Source of the DNA: JAHRAW01 sp965249835
GTDB lineage: Bacteria; Pseudomonadota; Gammaproteobacteria; Arenicellales; Poriferihabitantaceae
Direction of reading: 5' to 3'
Length of the DNA: 64,000 nucleotides
Assembly: GCA_965249835.1 (NCBI GenBank)
Contig: CBDFMY010000002.1
Span: 1 to 64,000, forward strand
A program made the position numbers and the translations under genes. Shown here one piece after another: positions 53,240-61,607 of this stretch (position 1 is the stretch's first letter; each line of letters begins with the position of its first letter). The notes beneath the pieces were generated by a model. That model searched no databases, had not been told where the DNA came from, and saw only the letters and a list, made by a program, of their open reading frames with translations.

Positions 53240-54424
53240 ATGAAACGTCGTGAACTATTGACCGGAGTCGCCGCTGGCGCTGCGGTTACCGCCACCGCGG
53301 TGGGACTCGCCGGATGCGCCGAGGATTCCAACAACGCCGCATTGCAACAACAACTGGATCAAGCCAACGCCAAAATCGCCGAAATGACCGCGGCACAACA
53401 AGCCCCGGCAGCGGTCAAGTCGCGCATTGAAGTGGCTATGGTTTCCACCTGGCCACGAGATTTTCCGGGTCTCGGCACCGGCGCACAACGCTTCGCCAAA
53501 CGCGTCATCGACATGAGCGATGGCCGCATCATGGTCGAATACTTCGCCGGCGGCGAACGCGTCAAACCGTTCGATTCATTCGACGAAGTTGCTTCCGGCA
53601 ACGCGCAGATTTACCACGCCGCCGACTACTACTGGAAGGGCAAACATCCGGGCTGGGCGTATTTCACAGCGGTACCGTTCGGCTTTACCTACACCGAGAT
53701 TAACGCGTGGATTCGATTCGGTGGCGGCCAGGAATTATGGGATGAACTGGCTGGCGAGGCCGGGTTGAAGTGCATGATGTGTGGCAACACCGGCGTGCAA
53801 ATGGGCGGTTGGTTCCGCAAAGAAATGAATTCCGCCGATGACTTCAAGGGCTTGAAAATGCGCATCCCCGGTCTCGGCGGCGATGTCCTCGCCAAACTCG
53901 GTGCTTCACCGGTGTCCCTGCCCGGCAGTCAGATTTATGAAAATCTGGTGTCCGGTGCCATCGACGCCACCGAGTGGGTTGGCCCGTGGAATGACAGCGT
54001 GATGAAGTTCTATGAAGCCGCCAAGTATTACTATTATCCCGGAATGCATGAGCCGGCGGCGATGCTGGCTTGCGGTGTCAACAAAAATTTCTGGGAGAGT
54101 TTGTCCAAAGCCGATCAAGTGTTGGTCGAGGCGGCGGCATCCATGGAAAACGATGTGATGATGTCGGAATACAACGCCAAGAACGGTGAGGCACTCGCCA
54201 AATTAATCTCCGAGCAAGGCGTGCAGTTGAAACGCTTTAACAATGAGATTTACGATGCGTTCGGCGAGGCGGCTGAAGAAGTGTTTGCCGAAGTAGTCGA
54301 GCACAGCGATCTGGCGCGGCGTATTCACGAAAGTTTTGTCGCGTTTCGCGCCAATGTCGGTGCCTGGGCGAAAATTTCCGACCAGGAGTATGTCAGTCAA
54401 CGCAACCGCGTGCTTGGATTGTAA
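53240..54424 (+). CDS. TRAP transporter solute-binding protein (TakP/DctP type)
   Basis: A 394-residue binding protein. The N-terminus MKRRELLTGVAAGAAVTATA combines twin-arginine-like residues with a lipobox (VGLAGC). A short coiled coil (ALQQQLDQANAKIAEMTAAQ) tethers the binding domain, which has WPRDFPGLGTGAQRFAKR, the conserved arginine in LKMRIPGLGGDVLAKLG and DATEWVGPWND. This resembles the 2-oxoacid (TakP) subgroup. AGAGGA lies 10 bases before the ATG at 53240. Confidence 0.9.
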   Translation: MKRRELLTGVAAGAAVTATAVGLAGCAEDSNNAALQQQLDQANAKIAEMTAAQQAPAAVKSRIEVAMVSTWPRDFPGLGTGAQRFAKRVIDMSDGRIMVEYFAGGERVKPFDSFDEVASGNAQIYHAADYYWKGKHPGWAYFTAVPFGFTYTEINAWIRFGGGQELWDELAGEAGLKCMMCGNTGVQMGGWFRKEMNSADDFKGLKMRIPGLGGDVLAKLGASPVSLPGSQIYENLVSGAIDATEWVGPWNDSVMKFYEAAKYYYYPGMHEPAAMLACGVNKNFWESLSKADQVLVEAAASMENDVMMSEYNAKNGEALAKLISEQGVQLKRFNNEIYDAFGEAAEEVFAEVVEHSDLARRIHESFVAFRANVGAWAKISDQEYVSQRNRVLGL

Positions 54425-54458
54425 GAATCGGATGGTAATGTCCGGCTCGTGCAAAAAC

Positions 54459-54486
54459 GAAAACGGAGCTTTCGGGCTCCGTTTTT
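54459..54486 (+). terminator. Rho-independent terminator after the TRAP binding-protein gene
   Basis: The stem AAAACGGAGC/GCTCCGTTTT has a TTTCGG loop and ends in a T run, 35 bases after the stop. It would reduce transcription of the two permease genes relative to the binding protein, as is common in TRAP operons. Confidence 0.85.
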
Positions 54487-54531
54487 CCAGCGCAACCGGT
54501 CACTAACCTGTCACCTTAGCCAAGCCCGGGT

Positions 54532-54552
54532 CATTCGCCTGTACGGCGAATG
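54532..54552 (+). promoter_or_regulatory. Perfect hairpin before the small permease gene
   Basis: CATTCGCC and GGCGAATG pair perfectly around a TGTAC loop, ending 24 bases before the ATG at 54576. It could shield or expose the weak start region. Role unknown. Confidence 0.4.
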
Positions 54553-54575
54553 GTTGGATTCGGTCGGTGCCTTCC

Positions 54576-55577
54576 ATGAATAAAGCCCCGCTCTCGGTAA
54601 CCCTGTTGCGCGCATTGGCGGCAATAATGATATCGCTGGTGGCGTTGTTTTTGCTCAACAACTATCTGGTGTATTGGCGCGGCTTGCCCGACTTTTCCCT
54701 CACCCTCGCGCGCCTGGGATTGCTTCCATCTCTGGCACCATCGCCGTCAACGCCGGCACTGTCCGCGCTTGGAGGGTGGCTGCAACTACTCGGTTATGTC
54801 GCGCTGTTGTTCACCGCCATCGCAATGGCATGGGTCACTCCGGCGCGCTCGTTGCGCGATGATGCCGAGTTGTATTCGAAACTCGCCGGATATGTCATCC
54901 GCGCCGCCTATTGGTCGGTGTTATTGATCGGCTTGGTCGATATGTTGATTTCTCTTTTGCGCGTTGAAGGCGTGCTCGACTCGGTGGTCGGAAAATATTT
55001 GGCAACACAATTAGGTCGGCCGGTTTTTCGTGGCGTCTATGTGCACTACCCGTTGCTGGTCGCGGCTTTAATCATCGCCGGATTTTCGCGCTCACTTGGT
55101 TTCATCTGGCTGGCGATACTGGTGGTCATGGCGGAATTTCAAATCGTAATATCGCGCTTCGTATTCTCCTACGAACAAGTGTTCATGGGCGATCTGGTCC
55201 GGTTCTGGTATGCCGCGTTGTTCCTGTTCGCCTCCGCCTACACGCTGGCACACGAAGGTCATGTGCGCGTCGATGTTCTTTACGCAAACTTCAGCCGCCG
55301 CGGCAAAGCGTTGTCTAACGCGGTCGGTGCGGTCTTGCTCGGGTTGCCGTTGTGCTGGACTATCATGTTGCAAGGCATGTCAAGCAAAGGCGCAAGCATC
55401 AACAGTCCGTTGCTCGGTTTTGAAATCTCGCAAAGCGGCTACGGTATGTATGTGAAATATCTGATGGCCGGTTTCTTGCTGGTGTTCGCGGTGACCATGG
55501 CGTTGCAGTTAGTCGGCTCGTTTTTGGAAAGCAGCGCGACCTTGCGCGATAATGAAGACGCGGCACCGTCTAAATAA
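54576..55577 (+). CDS. TRAP transporter small permease subunit (DctQ type)
   Basis: A membrane protein of 333 residues, longer than usual DctQ proteins (about 160-230). An N-terminal part with three to four helices (ALAAIMISLVALFLLNNYLV, YVALLFTAIAMAWVTPA) precedes the four-helix DctQ core from about residue 190 (WLAILVVMAEFQIVISRFVF, FASAYTLAHEGHVRVDVLY). HEGHVRVD is the DctQ signature. A GTG three codons upstream is an alternative start. Confidence 0.88.
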   Translation: MNKAPLSVTLLRALAAIMISLVALFLLNNYLVYWRGLPDFSLTLARLGLLPSLAPSPSTPALSALGGWLQLLGYVALLFTAIAMAWVTPARSLRDDAELYSKLAGYVIRAAYWSVLLIGLVDMLISLLRVEGVLDSVVGKYLATQLGRPVFRGVYVHYPLLVAALIIAGFSRSLGFIWLAILVVMAEFQIVISRFVFSYEQVFMGDLVRFWYAALFLFASAYTLAHEGHVRVDVLYANFSRRGKALSNAVGAVLLGLPLCWTIMLQGMSSKGASINSPLLGFEISQSGYGMYVKYLMAGFLLVFAVTMALQLVGSFLESSATLRDNEDAAPSK

Positions 55578-55594
55578 ATAATCACGACGCACGC

Positions 55595-58261
55595 ATGGAA
55601 CTGGTCTTTCTCGTCATCCTGGTCCTGCTAATGATTCTGGCGTTGACCGCCGGTTATCCGGTCGCGCTTGCGCTGCCGGGGTCATCCATCATCGCCATCG
55701 CGCTGGCGGCATTGTGCGGCTACTGGTTCGCCGGCGACACCAGCGCCTACTTCGCGCAGGACGGACCCGAGCAATGGCTAAGCGCAGGCGTGACCAACTT
55801 TCGAAGTTTGTATTGGGATGTGGAACGCGACACGCTCATCGCCATTCCGTTGTTCGTATTCATGGGCATCATGTTGCAAAGATCGAAAATCGCCGAGGAT
55901 TTACTGATATCCATGGCGCAGTTGTTTGGCCCGGTTCCCGGCGGGCTCGGCATTTCGGTGGTGTTCGTCGGCGCATTGCTTGCCGCCACCACCGGCATCG
56001 TCGGCGCCACCGTCATCGCCATGGGTTTGATTTCATTGCCGGCGATGTTGCGCAACAATTATTCCAAATCCCTCGCCTCGGGTACCATTTGCGCGTCCGG
56101 CACGCTTGGGCAAATCATCCCGCCGTCGATCGTGTTGATCATTCTCGCCGACCAATTATCCAGCGCCACCGATCAGGCAAGCACGCTGCGCAAAGCCGAT
56201 TACAAAGCAGCCACCGGCGAGTTCACCATGCCGTCGGAGTTTGACATCACTTCCGCAAGCGCCGGCGATATGTTCATGGGCGCGCTCGTTCCGGGCTTGT
56301 TGTTGGTCGGGATTTACATGATTTACATTTTGGTGCGCGCATATCTGCAACCCGGCAGCGCGCCGCCGGTTCCCTACGACGGCAAATACGATCGCCGATT
56401 CGCGTTGCGCGTGTTGCTCGCGTTGGTGCCGCCGCTGGCGTTAATTTTCGCGGTGCTCGGCTCCATCGTCGCCGGCGTGGCAACGGTCAATCAAGCCGGT
56501 GCCATCGGCGCGGTCGGCGCGATGATTATGGGCGGCTATCGCCTGATGGAAGGCAAACGCGGTGCCTACTGGCCGGCGATATTGGCAATCGGATCCACGC
56601 TCGTCATCCTCGTGTTGATCGGATTGTTCAACTTGAACATCAAAAACATAAAAACCACCAACGATGTATTCGGCATCGTGCTCGCCGCGACCGCGGTTGC
56701 GGGTTTGCTCGGTGCTGTGTTGTGGAGTGCGTGGCGCGCATATATCATCGACGACACATTGCGCGAAGTGATGATCGATACCGCCAAAACGACTTCCATG
56801 GTGTTCATCATCTTAATCGGTGCGGCGATGTTGACCTCGGCATTTCGCGGCTTCGGTGGCGAACATTTGGTCAAAGAATTTTTGACCGGCTTGCCCGGCG
56901 GATTTTGGATGCAGTTCGTGGTGGTCATGGCGGTGATTTTTCTGCTCGGGTTTTTCCTCGACTTCATCGAGATCGCGGTGGTGGTAGTGCCGATTGTTGC
57001 GCCGATATTGCTTGCCGACCCGTCCGCCAACATCACCGCAGTGTGGCTCGGCGTGATGATCGGTTTGAATATCCAGACCTCGTTTTTGACGCCGCCGTTC
57101 GGCTTCGCACTTTTTTATCTGCGCGGAGTCGCGCCACCGGTGGTAAAAACCACGCAGATTTATCAAGGCGCGTTCGCCTTCATCGTATTGCAATTGATCG
57201 GGCTGGCAATCGCCGGCTACTTCCCCGGGCTGGTCAACTACATGCCCAACCGCACATATTTAACTTCCGACACCGCACCGCCGCCAGTCAATCCGCGCTT
57301 GCAATTATGCATGGAGCAACGCGTGTTCGGACAATATCGCGAGCAACGCACGGCCATTATGGAGAGCATCGCACGTGCGCGCGGATTGGATTTATCGCCC
57401 TTGCCGGATGCGCACCGCGTCGAGTTGGAACATGGTTTTATTGCCGCGGGCAATACTTTTGAGTTGGTCGAGCGCATCGATATTGCCGATGAAAAAATGC
57501 TAACTTATCTGGTGGATTACGCGCCGCGCCAACGCGAAGTGAGACGAACAAAAATCCTTATTCGCAACATTGATCGAAAAATCACGCAAGCAAAAATTTA
57601 CCAGGACCGACTTCGCCGCAATCAAGGCACGGTGCAACAGCAACAACAAATCCAGGATGAAATTGCCGAATTGCAGCAAACAAAAACCGCATTATTGCGC
57701 GATATTCCGGCCGATTGGGATGCCGCCAAGTCAATCTATACCGAGTTGTCCGGTGCCGCGAGTCGCACGCGCAAGGCATACCGACGCAATGTGGATGATG
57801 CCTACCACGGATTCAATGCCGTGCGCCGGATGATTACGCAAGGCGAATCATTGACGATGGTGCAAGAACAACTGAACGATATTGAAAACATCATCGTCGA
57901 CAATGACGACCGGGCGGCGCAGGCGGTCACGCAAATCAAAGCAATGGAAAGTTCTCTGAGCGACTTTGACGGCATCAGCCAAATCAAATCCGGCATGGCA
58001 AAAGCGAGACGCGCATTGACCGGCGACAACCCGGACCTGGCCGAGTCAAAACGATGGTTGCGTCAAGTTCACGCGCAACTAAAAACCGAAACCGCGTGGC
58101 GCAACCAGGCAACCCAATCGCTTTTACCGGCACTTAACCAATACAACAACGCCATCAAAAACACCATCGGCTTGCGTTTGCAAAAACGCTTGAGCGTGGA
58201 ACAAGCCAAAGACATCGCCGCCTGCCAGTCGGTGCACCGCGATATTTCGTTGGAGTTTTAA
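55595..58261 (+). CDS. TRAP large permease (DctM type) with a long coiled-coil C-terminal extension
   Basis: An 888-residue protein. Residues 1 to about 550 are the DctM permease: AGYPVALALPGSSIIAIAL, PLFVFMGIMLQRSKIAEDLL, ASGTLGQIIPPSIVLIILAD and LNIQTSFLTPPFGFALFYLR. The stretch DQASTLRKADYKAATGEF and extra helices are usual in the TakM-type subfamily. From about residue 560 to the end is a soluble, charged, helix-rich tail (KITQAKIYQDRLRRNQGTVQ, QQQQQIQDEIAELQQTKTAL, LTMVQEQLNDIENIIVDNDD) with coiled-coil character. Nothing like it is standard in DctM. It would lie on one membrane face; the partner is unknown. Confidence 0.9.
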   Translation: MELVFLVILVLLMILALTAGYPVALALPGSSIIAIALAALCGYWFAGDTSAYFAQDGPEQWLSAGVTNFRSLYWDVERDTLIAIPLFVFMGIMLQRSKIAEDLLISMAQLFGPVPGGLGISVVFVGALLAATTGIVGATVIAMGLISLPAMLRNNYSKSLASGTICASGTLGQIIPPSIVLIILADQLSSATDQASTLRKADYKAATGEFTMPSEFDITSASAGDMFMGALVPGLLLVGIYMIYILVRAYLQPGSAPPVPYDGKYDRRFALRVLLALVPPLALIFAVLGSIVAGVATVNQAGAIGAVGAMIMGGYRLMEGKRGAYWPAILAIGSTLVILVLIGLFNLNIKNIKTTNDVFGIVLAATAVAGLLGAVLWSAWRAYIIDDTLREVMIDTAKTTSMVFIILIGAAMLTSAFRGFGGEHLVKEFLTGLPGGFWMQFVVVMAVIFLLGFFLDFIEIAVVVVPIVAPILLADPSANITAVWLGVMIGLNIQTSFLTPPFGFALFYLRGVAPPVVKTTQIYQGAFAFIVLQLIGLAIAGYFPGLVNYMPNRTYLTSDTAPPPVNPRLQLCMEQRVFGQYREQRTAIMESIARARGLDLSPLPDAHRVELEHGFIAAGNTFELVERIDIADEKMLTYLVDYAPRQREVRRTKILIRNIDRKITQAKIYQDRLRRNQGTVQQQQQIQDEIAELQQTKTALLRDIPADWDAAKSIYTELSGAASRTRKAYRRNVDDAYHGFNAVRRMITQGESLTMVQEQLNDIENIIVDNDDRAAQAVTQIKAMESSLSDFDGISQIKSGMAKARRALTGDNPDLAESKRWLRQVHAQLKTETAWRNQATQSLLPALNQYNNAIKNTIGLRLQKRLSVEQAKDIAACQSVHRDISLEF

Positions 58262-58336
58262 AAGGAGTCACGCGAAACGTGACACAATCGCGGCGTAGTC
58301 GCGAAAAATAACGAAATGTTGTTTGTATCAATAACC

Positions 58337-58534
58337 CTACAAGAACATGGCATCTTCAGCGATACCTAATTCCCCGCAAGTAGTGCAATAATCAGAAATA
58401 TCGGAACCATCGTAACTATCAAAAAACAAATCCAATCCTTCGATGGTTATTCCCCTAACCGTATTAACAAAACGGTTAACATCACGACACGATGAGTTTT
58501 CACAAATAATTGGTATTATTATTTCTTGTGTCAT
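58337..58534 (-). CDS. Unknown small cysteine-pair protein (65 aa)
   Basis: A 65-residue acidic protein with two cysteine pairs, ICENSSC and CTTCGELG, that could bind a metal. Very AT-rich compared with the permease gene. No ribosome site is obvious. It lies in a short segment between the permease stop and the decayed copy of the permease 3' end, on the opposite strand. Confidence 0.45.
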   Translation of the reverse strand: MTQEIIIPIICENSSCRDVNRFVNTVRGITIEGLDLFFDSYDGSDISDYCTTCGELGIAEDAMFL

Positions 58535-58563
58535 AGCGATGTTTTTTTTTATCTAAAAATATT

Positions 58564-58640
58564 AACGCTTGAGCGTTGAACGAACCGAAAATATCGTCGC
58601 CTTCCAATCAGTGCACCGAGATATTTTGTTGGGGTTTTAA
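58564..58640 (+). pseudogene. Decayed direct copy of the TRAP large permease 3' end
   Basis: These 77 bases align without gaps to 58185-58261, the last 77 bases of the permease gene including the stop codon, with 13 differences by eye. The translation LSVERTENIVAFQSVHRD mirrors LSVEQAKDIAACQSVHRD. The copy has no start and is separated from the original by about 300 bases holding the 65-residue gene. Confidence 0.88.
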
Positions 58641-58663
58641 GTTGAGCATGTCGATTGAACATT

Positions 58664-59018
58664 TTAATGGTTACCATTGTTCGTAAGTCGCTTGTTCCTA
58701 TTCATAAGTTTGGAGCCACGTTTAATTGATTTACTTATCTCCTCACTAAGTAATGGTTTTTGATCTTTTCCTACCGCCATAATAAAAATATATTTTACAG
58801 TCCAGAGAAAAACACCTATCGCTGATAAAACAATCAGTGTTGCTATTTTCATGGTTCCGAGAAACCCTTTGACATTTACACCCGGAAGAAACTGAACGAT
58901 CCTTAGAACCAAATAGTAACCACAATGTATTTGAGATGATGATGTAGAGAATAACAAATGCAAATCCACCACCAACCCATGTAAATGTTTCATCTAACAT
59001 CGGAGCGTCAATCATCAT
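58664..59018 (-). pseudogene. Frameshifted small membrane protein gene
   Basis: Two overlapping frames read as one protein. The first gives MMIDAPMLDETFTWVGGGFA and a helix FVILYIIISNTLWLL. The other continues VLRIVQFLPGVNVKGF, a second helix (MKIATLIVLSAIGVFLWTVK) and a charged tail. A one-base change near 58908 would join them into about 115 residues with two helices. It may be a pseudogene, a programmed shift or an assembly error. Strongly AT-rich. Confidence 0.55.
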
Positions 59019-59079
59019 GCGTTACTTTTTTATTTAGGTATTCCGCTTCCTTTTTTGATTCTTCCCATTGCTCTTCCAT
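59008..59079 (-). CDS. Candidate 23-residue charged peptide upstream of the frameshifted gene
   Basis: ATG at 59077-59079 with AGGAG eight bases upstream. The peptide MEEQWEESKKEAEYLNKKVT ends in a stop overlapping the next start by 11 bases. It could be a real small protein or a translational leader. Confidence 0.35.
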   Translation of the reverse strand: MEEQWEESKKEAEYLNKKVTHDD

Positions 59080-59128
59080 CCATCAAACTCCTTTTGCTGT
59101 TTTATCCATCACATTTTTAGTCTCATCT

Positions 59129-59245
59129 TTATAAGGATGTATTTTTAAGTTTCTCATTGCTAGATACTTTGCCAATCGCACTTTTAATCACGAAAGTTAT
59201 TCCAGAAACTATTAATATTATTAAAAACAAAAATAACCTGCCCAT
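59129..59245 (-). CDS. Candidate 38-residue single-helix peptide
   Basis: ATG at 59243-59245 with AGGTG about five bases upstream. The peptide MGRLFLFLIILIVSGITFVI is a membrane helix followed by a short lysine-rich tail. No family recognised. Confidence 0.4.
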   Translation of the reverse strand: MGRLFLFLIILIVSGITFVIKSAIGKVSSNEKLKNTSL

Positions 59246-59321
59246 GATTACACCTATCAAATATGTTGTTTGTTGAAAAAGATTGGCATTATATACCATC
59301 AAACCAGTGAGAGAAAAGTGT

Positions 59322-59576
59322 TTACGGGGATGAAAAAAATTTCATGATGGTTATAGTTACACCTACGCCGCCTAATATCCCGCTTAATACCCAGACTTTT
59401 ATTTTTTGGATGTCTTCCTTGGTAGCCATGTGCTCAAGCCGTGCTTCTATTCTTGCCAATCGCTCACCATGACTTCCGTTGCCACCATTGGAGTCGGAAC
59501 CGCGTCCGTGTTTAATCGGATAAACGTTGTTAGTTTGGTCTGTCACTGTGCCTCCCATAGATTTAATTTCTCCCAC
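59322..59576 (-). CDS. Small membrane-anchored protein (84 aa)
   Basis: A glycine/asparagine-rich N-terminus (GRGSDSNGGNGSHGE) is followed by a short amphipathic helix (RLARIEARLEHMATKEDIQK) and a C-terminal membrane helix (VWVLSGILGGVGVTITIM). The ATKEDI-then-helix layout resembles the DUF1640-like protein at 33156-33422 and small phage-type membrane proteins. Its start overlaps the upstream gene by 34 bases, so the two are probably translated together. Confidence 0.6.
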   Translation of the reverse strand: MGEIKSMGGTVTDQTNNVYPIKHGRGSDSNGGNGSHGERLARIEARLEHMATKEDIQKIKVWVLSGILGGVGVTITIMKFFSSP

Positions 59577-59806
59577 AAAGCCGCATCAAAAAAGCCGTAA
59601 TAAGTATTCATGGAACACACTACGCCTGAACTTACTTCGCCATCTACATCAATACCGAGTGTCTTACAGACATCCGAGGGTCCCGCGTTATTGCTTGCCA
59701 CCACCCACACCCCAGACGCGATTTGATAATTGAAATCTGGAAAATGCTTCTGCACCGCCGCCTGGATTTTCTCAGTATTTGGTGAAATAACGATAAAGCA
59801 GTTCAT
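59543..59806 (-). CDS. Unknown conserved-looking small protein (87 aa)
   Basis: A soluble 87-residue protein, MNCFIVISPNTEKIQAAVQK to ALWEKLNLWEAQ, with alternating strand-helix text. It is the first gene of the leftward cassette 59806-58664. I recognise no function, but the coding pattern and overlap with the next gene support it being real. Confidence 0.6.
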   Translation of the reverse strand: MNCFIVISPNTEKIQAAVQKHFPDFNYQIASGVWVVASNNAGPSDVCKTLGIDVDGEVSSGVVCSMNTYYGFFDAALWEKLNLWEAQ

Positions 59807-59958
59807 TATGCCGTTTTATTTTGTATGGTGATTGGGTGATTTTGCGTTGCTGTGCCGAGGGACAGTGAAGAATATGCTTGCTTCGTATAATTTGTCAAGT
59901 TTTATTTTTTTATTCGTCACATTTCCCGGCTTGTCTCCAACTCGCCATTACTAAAAAA

Positions 59959-60084
59959 CATTGAGCGCAGATTATTTTTCGTCAGGCAAGGCGCGCAAGG
60001 AGCGGTGGAGCGCGCCTACATTAAGTAGGTAAGCGACAACGCAACGATGCGCAACACCGCATGGCGGAAAATAAGCAAGCGCAA
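59959..60084. mobile_element. MITE-like repeat element, copy 5, abutting ahcY
   Basis: It runs from CATTGAGCGCAGATTATTTT to AAAATAAGCAAGCGCAA and ends one base before the ahcY stop codon. It is closely similar to copy 3. Confidence 0.8.
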
Positions 60085-60085
60085 A

Positions 60086-61534
60086 TCAATACCGATAATG
60101 CTTCGCCTTATACGGCCCATCCACCGGCACGTTGATATAGTCGGCTTGTTGTTGGGTAAGCGTGGTTAGTTTCGCGCCGATTTTATCCAGGTGCAGACGT
60201 GCGACTTGTTCGTCCAGATGCTTCGGCAACACATACACATCATTCTTATACTTATCTCCATCGCGCCACAATTCAATTTGCGCCAGCACCTGATTGGTGA
60301 AACTATTGGACATTACAAAACTCGGATGCCCGGTCGCACAACCTAGATTCACCAAACGCCCTTCCGCCAGCAAAGTAATGCGGCGACCGTTCGGTAAAAT
60401 AATCTGATCGACTTGCGGCTTGATGTTTTCCCATTGATATTTTTTCATTGAAGCAATATCAATCTCGTTGTCAAAATGCCCGATGTTACAAATGATCGAT
60501 TGATTTTTCATTTGCACCATGTAGTCGTGCGTAATCACATTGAAATTACCGGTGGCGGTGACAAAAATATCCGCCTCGCTACATGCATCGTCCATGCGCA
60601 CCACGCGAAAACCTTCCATCGCCGCTTGTAGCGCGCAAATCGGATCAATCTCGGCAACCCAAACCGTGGCACCGAGCCCGCGCAACGATTGCGCGCAACC
60701 CTTGCCGACATCGCCATAACCCAGCACCATCGCAATTTTTCCGGCGATCATCACATCGGTGGCGCGCTTGATACCATCCACCAGCGACTCGCGACAGCCG
60801 TATAAATTATCAAACTTGGATTTGGTTACCGAGTCATTGACATTGATTGCCGGAAACGGCAGACCGCCCTGGGCGGCCATTTGATACAATCTATTCACGC
60901 CGGTGGTGGTCTCTTCGGTAACGCCTTGAATGTTTGCCAGACGCGTGCTGTAAAAAGTTGCCTCATCGCGCAGGCGCGCCTTGATGCTTTTGAATAACGC
61001 AACTTCCTCTTCGCTTGTCGGGTTATCCAAAACCGAAAGGTCGCGCTCGGCTTTCGCACCCAAAATCAGCAACATGGTCGCGTCTCCGCCGTCATCCAAA
61101 ATCATGTTGGGACCGCCATCGACCTCACCGTCTTGGTCACGCCATTCCATGACGCGATGGGTGAATTTCCAATATTCGTCCGGCGATTCGCCCTTGAATG
61201 CGAACACCGGCACACCGCTTTTTGCGATGGCGGCGGCGGCGTGATCCTGCGTGGAAAAAATATTGCACGATGCCCATCGCACTTGCGCGCCCAATGCCAA
61301 CAGCGATTCGATCAGCACCGCGGTTTGGATGGTCATGTGCAGTGAGCCGGCGATGCGTGCGCCGCGCAATGGTTGCTCATCGGCGTATTCTTCGCGCACC
61401 GCCATCAAGCCCGGCATTTCGGTCTCGGCAATGCTGATTTCCTTGCGCCCCCAATCCGCCAGAGTGAGGTCGGCGACATGGAAATCGGCATCGGTGTAAT
61501 CTGACGAAGGTGCGGGCATTACTTGTGCAGTCAT
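60086..61534 (-). CDS. ahcY: Adenosylhomocysteinase
   Basis: A 482-residue NAD-dependent hydrolase splitting S-adenosylhomocysteine. NIFSTQDHAAAAIAKSGVPV, VLGYGDVGKGCAQSLRGLGA (NAD loop) and CNIGHFDNEID are diagnostic, and KHYRY ends the protein as in the whole family. The start at 61534 (MTAQVMPAPSS) is preferred over an upstream open stretch of 21 codons. It lies 73 bases downstream of metK, so SAM synthesis and SAH removal are linked. I did not find the known SAH riboswitch core in that gap. Confidence 0.96.
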   Translation of the reverse strand: MTAQVMPAPSSDYTDADFHVADLTLADWGRKEISIAETEMPGLMAVREEYADEQPLRGARIAGSLHMTIQTAVLIESLLALGAQVRWASCNIFSTQDHAAAAIAKSGVPVFAFKGESPDEYWKFTHRVMEWRDQDGEVDGGPNMILDDGGDATMLLILGAKAERDLSVLDNPTSEEEVALFKSIKARLRDEATFYSTRLANIQGVTEETTTGVNRLYQMAAQGGLPFPAINVNDSVTKSKFDNLYGCRESLVDGIKRATDVMIAGKIAMVLGYGDVGKGCAQSLRGLGATVWVAEIDPICALQAAMEGFRVVRMDDACSEADIFVTATGNFNVITHDYMVQMKNQSIICNIGHFDNEIDIASMKKYQWENIKPQVDQIILPNGRRITLLAEGRLVNLGCATGHPSFVMSNSFTNQVLAQIELWRDGDKYKNDVYVLPKHLDEQVARLHLDKIGAKLTTLTQQQADYINVPVDGPYKAKHYRY

Positions 61535-61607
61535 GTGTTTATCTCGTAAAAAGGTTAACAATTTTCCCCAATCAACGCGCCGCAAATATTGCGCCAATCA
61601 CTGGCGA

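Noticed and set aside
61535..61607. SAH riboswitch before ahcY
   Set aside because: The 73-base gap lacks the conserved SAH riboswitch core; only a small CGCCA/TGGCG stem is visible.
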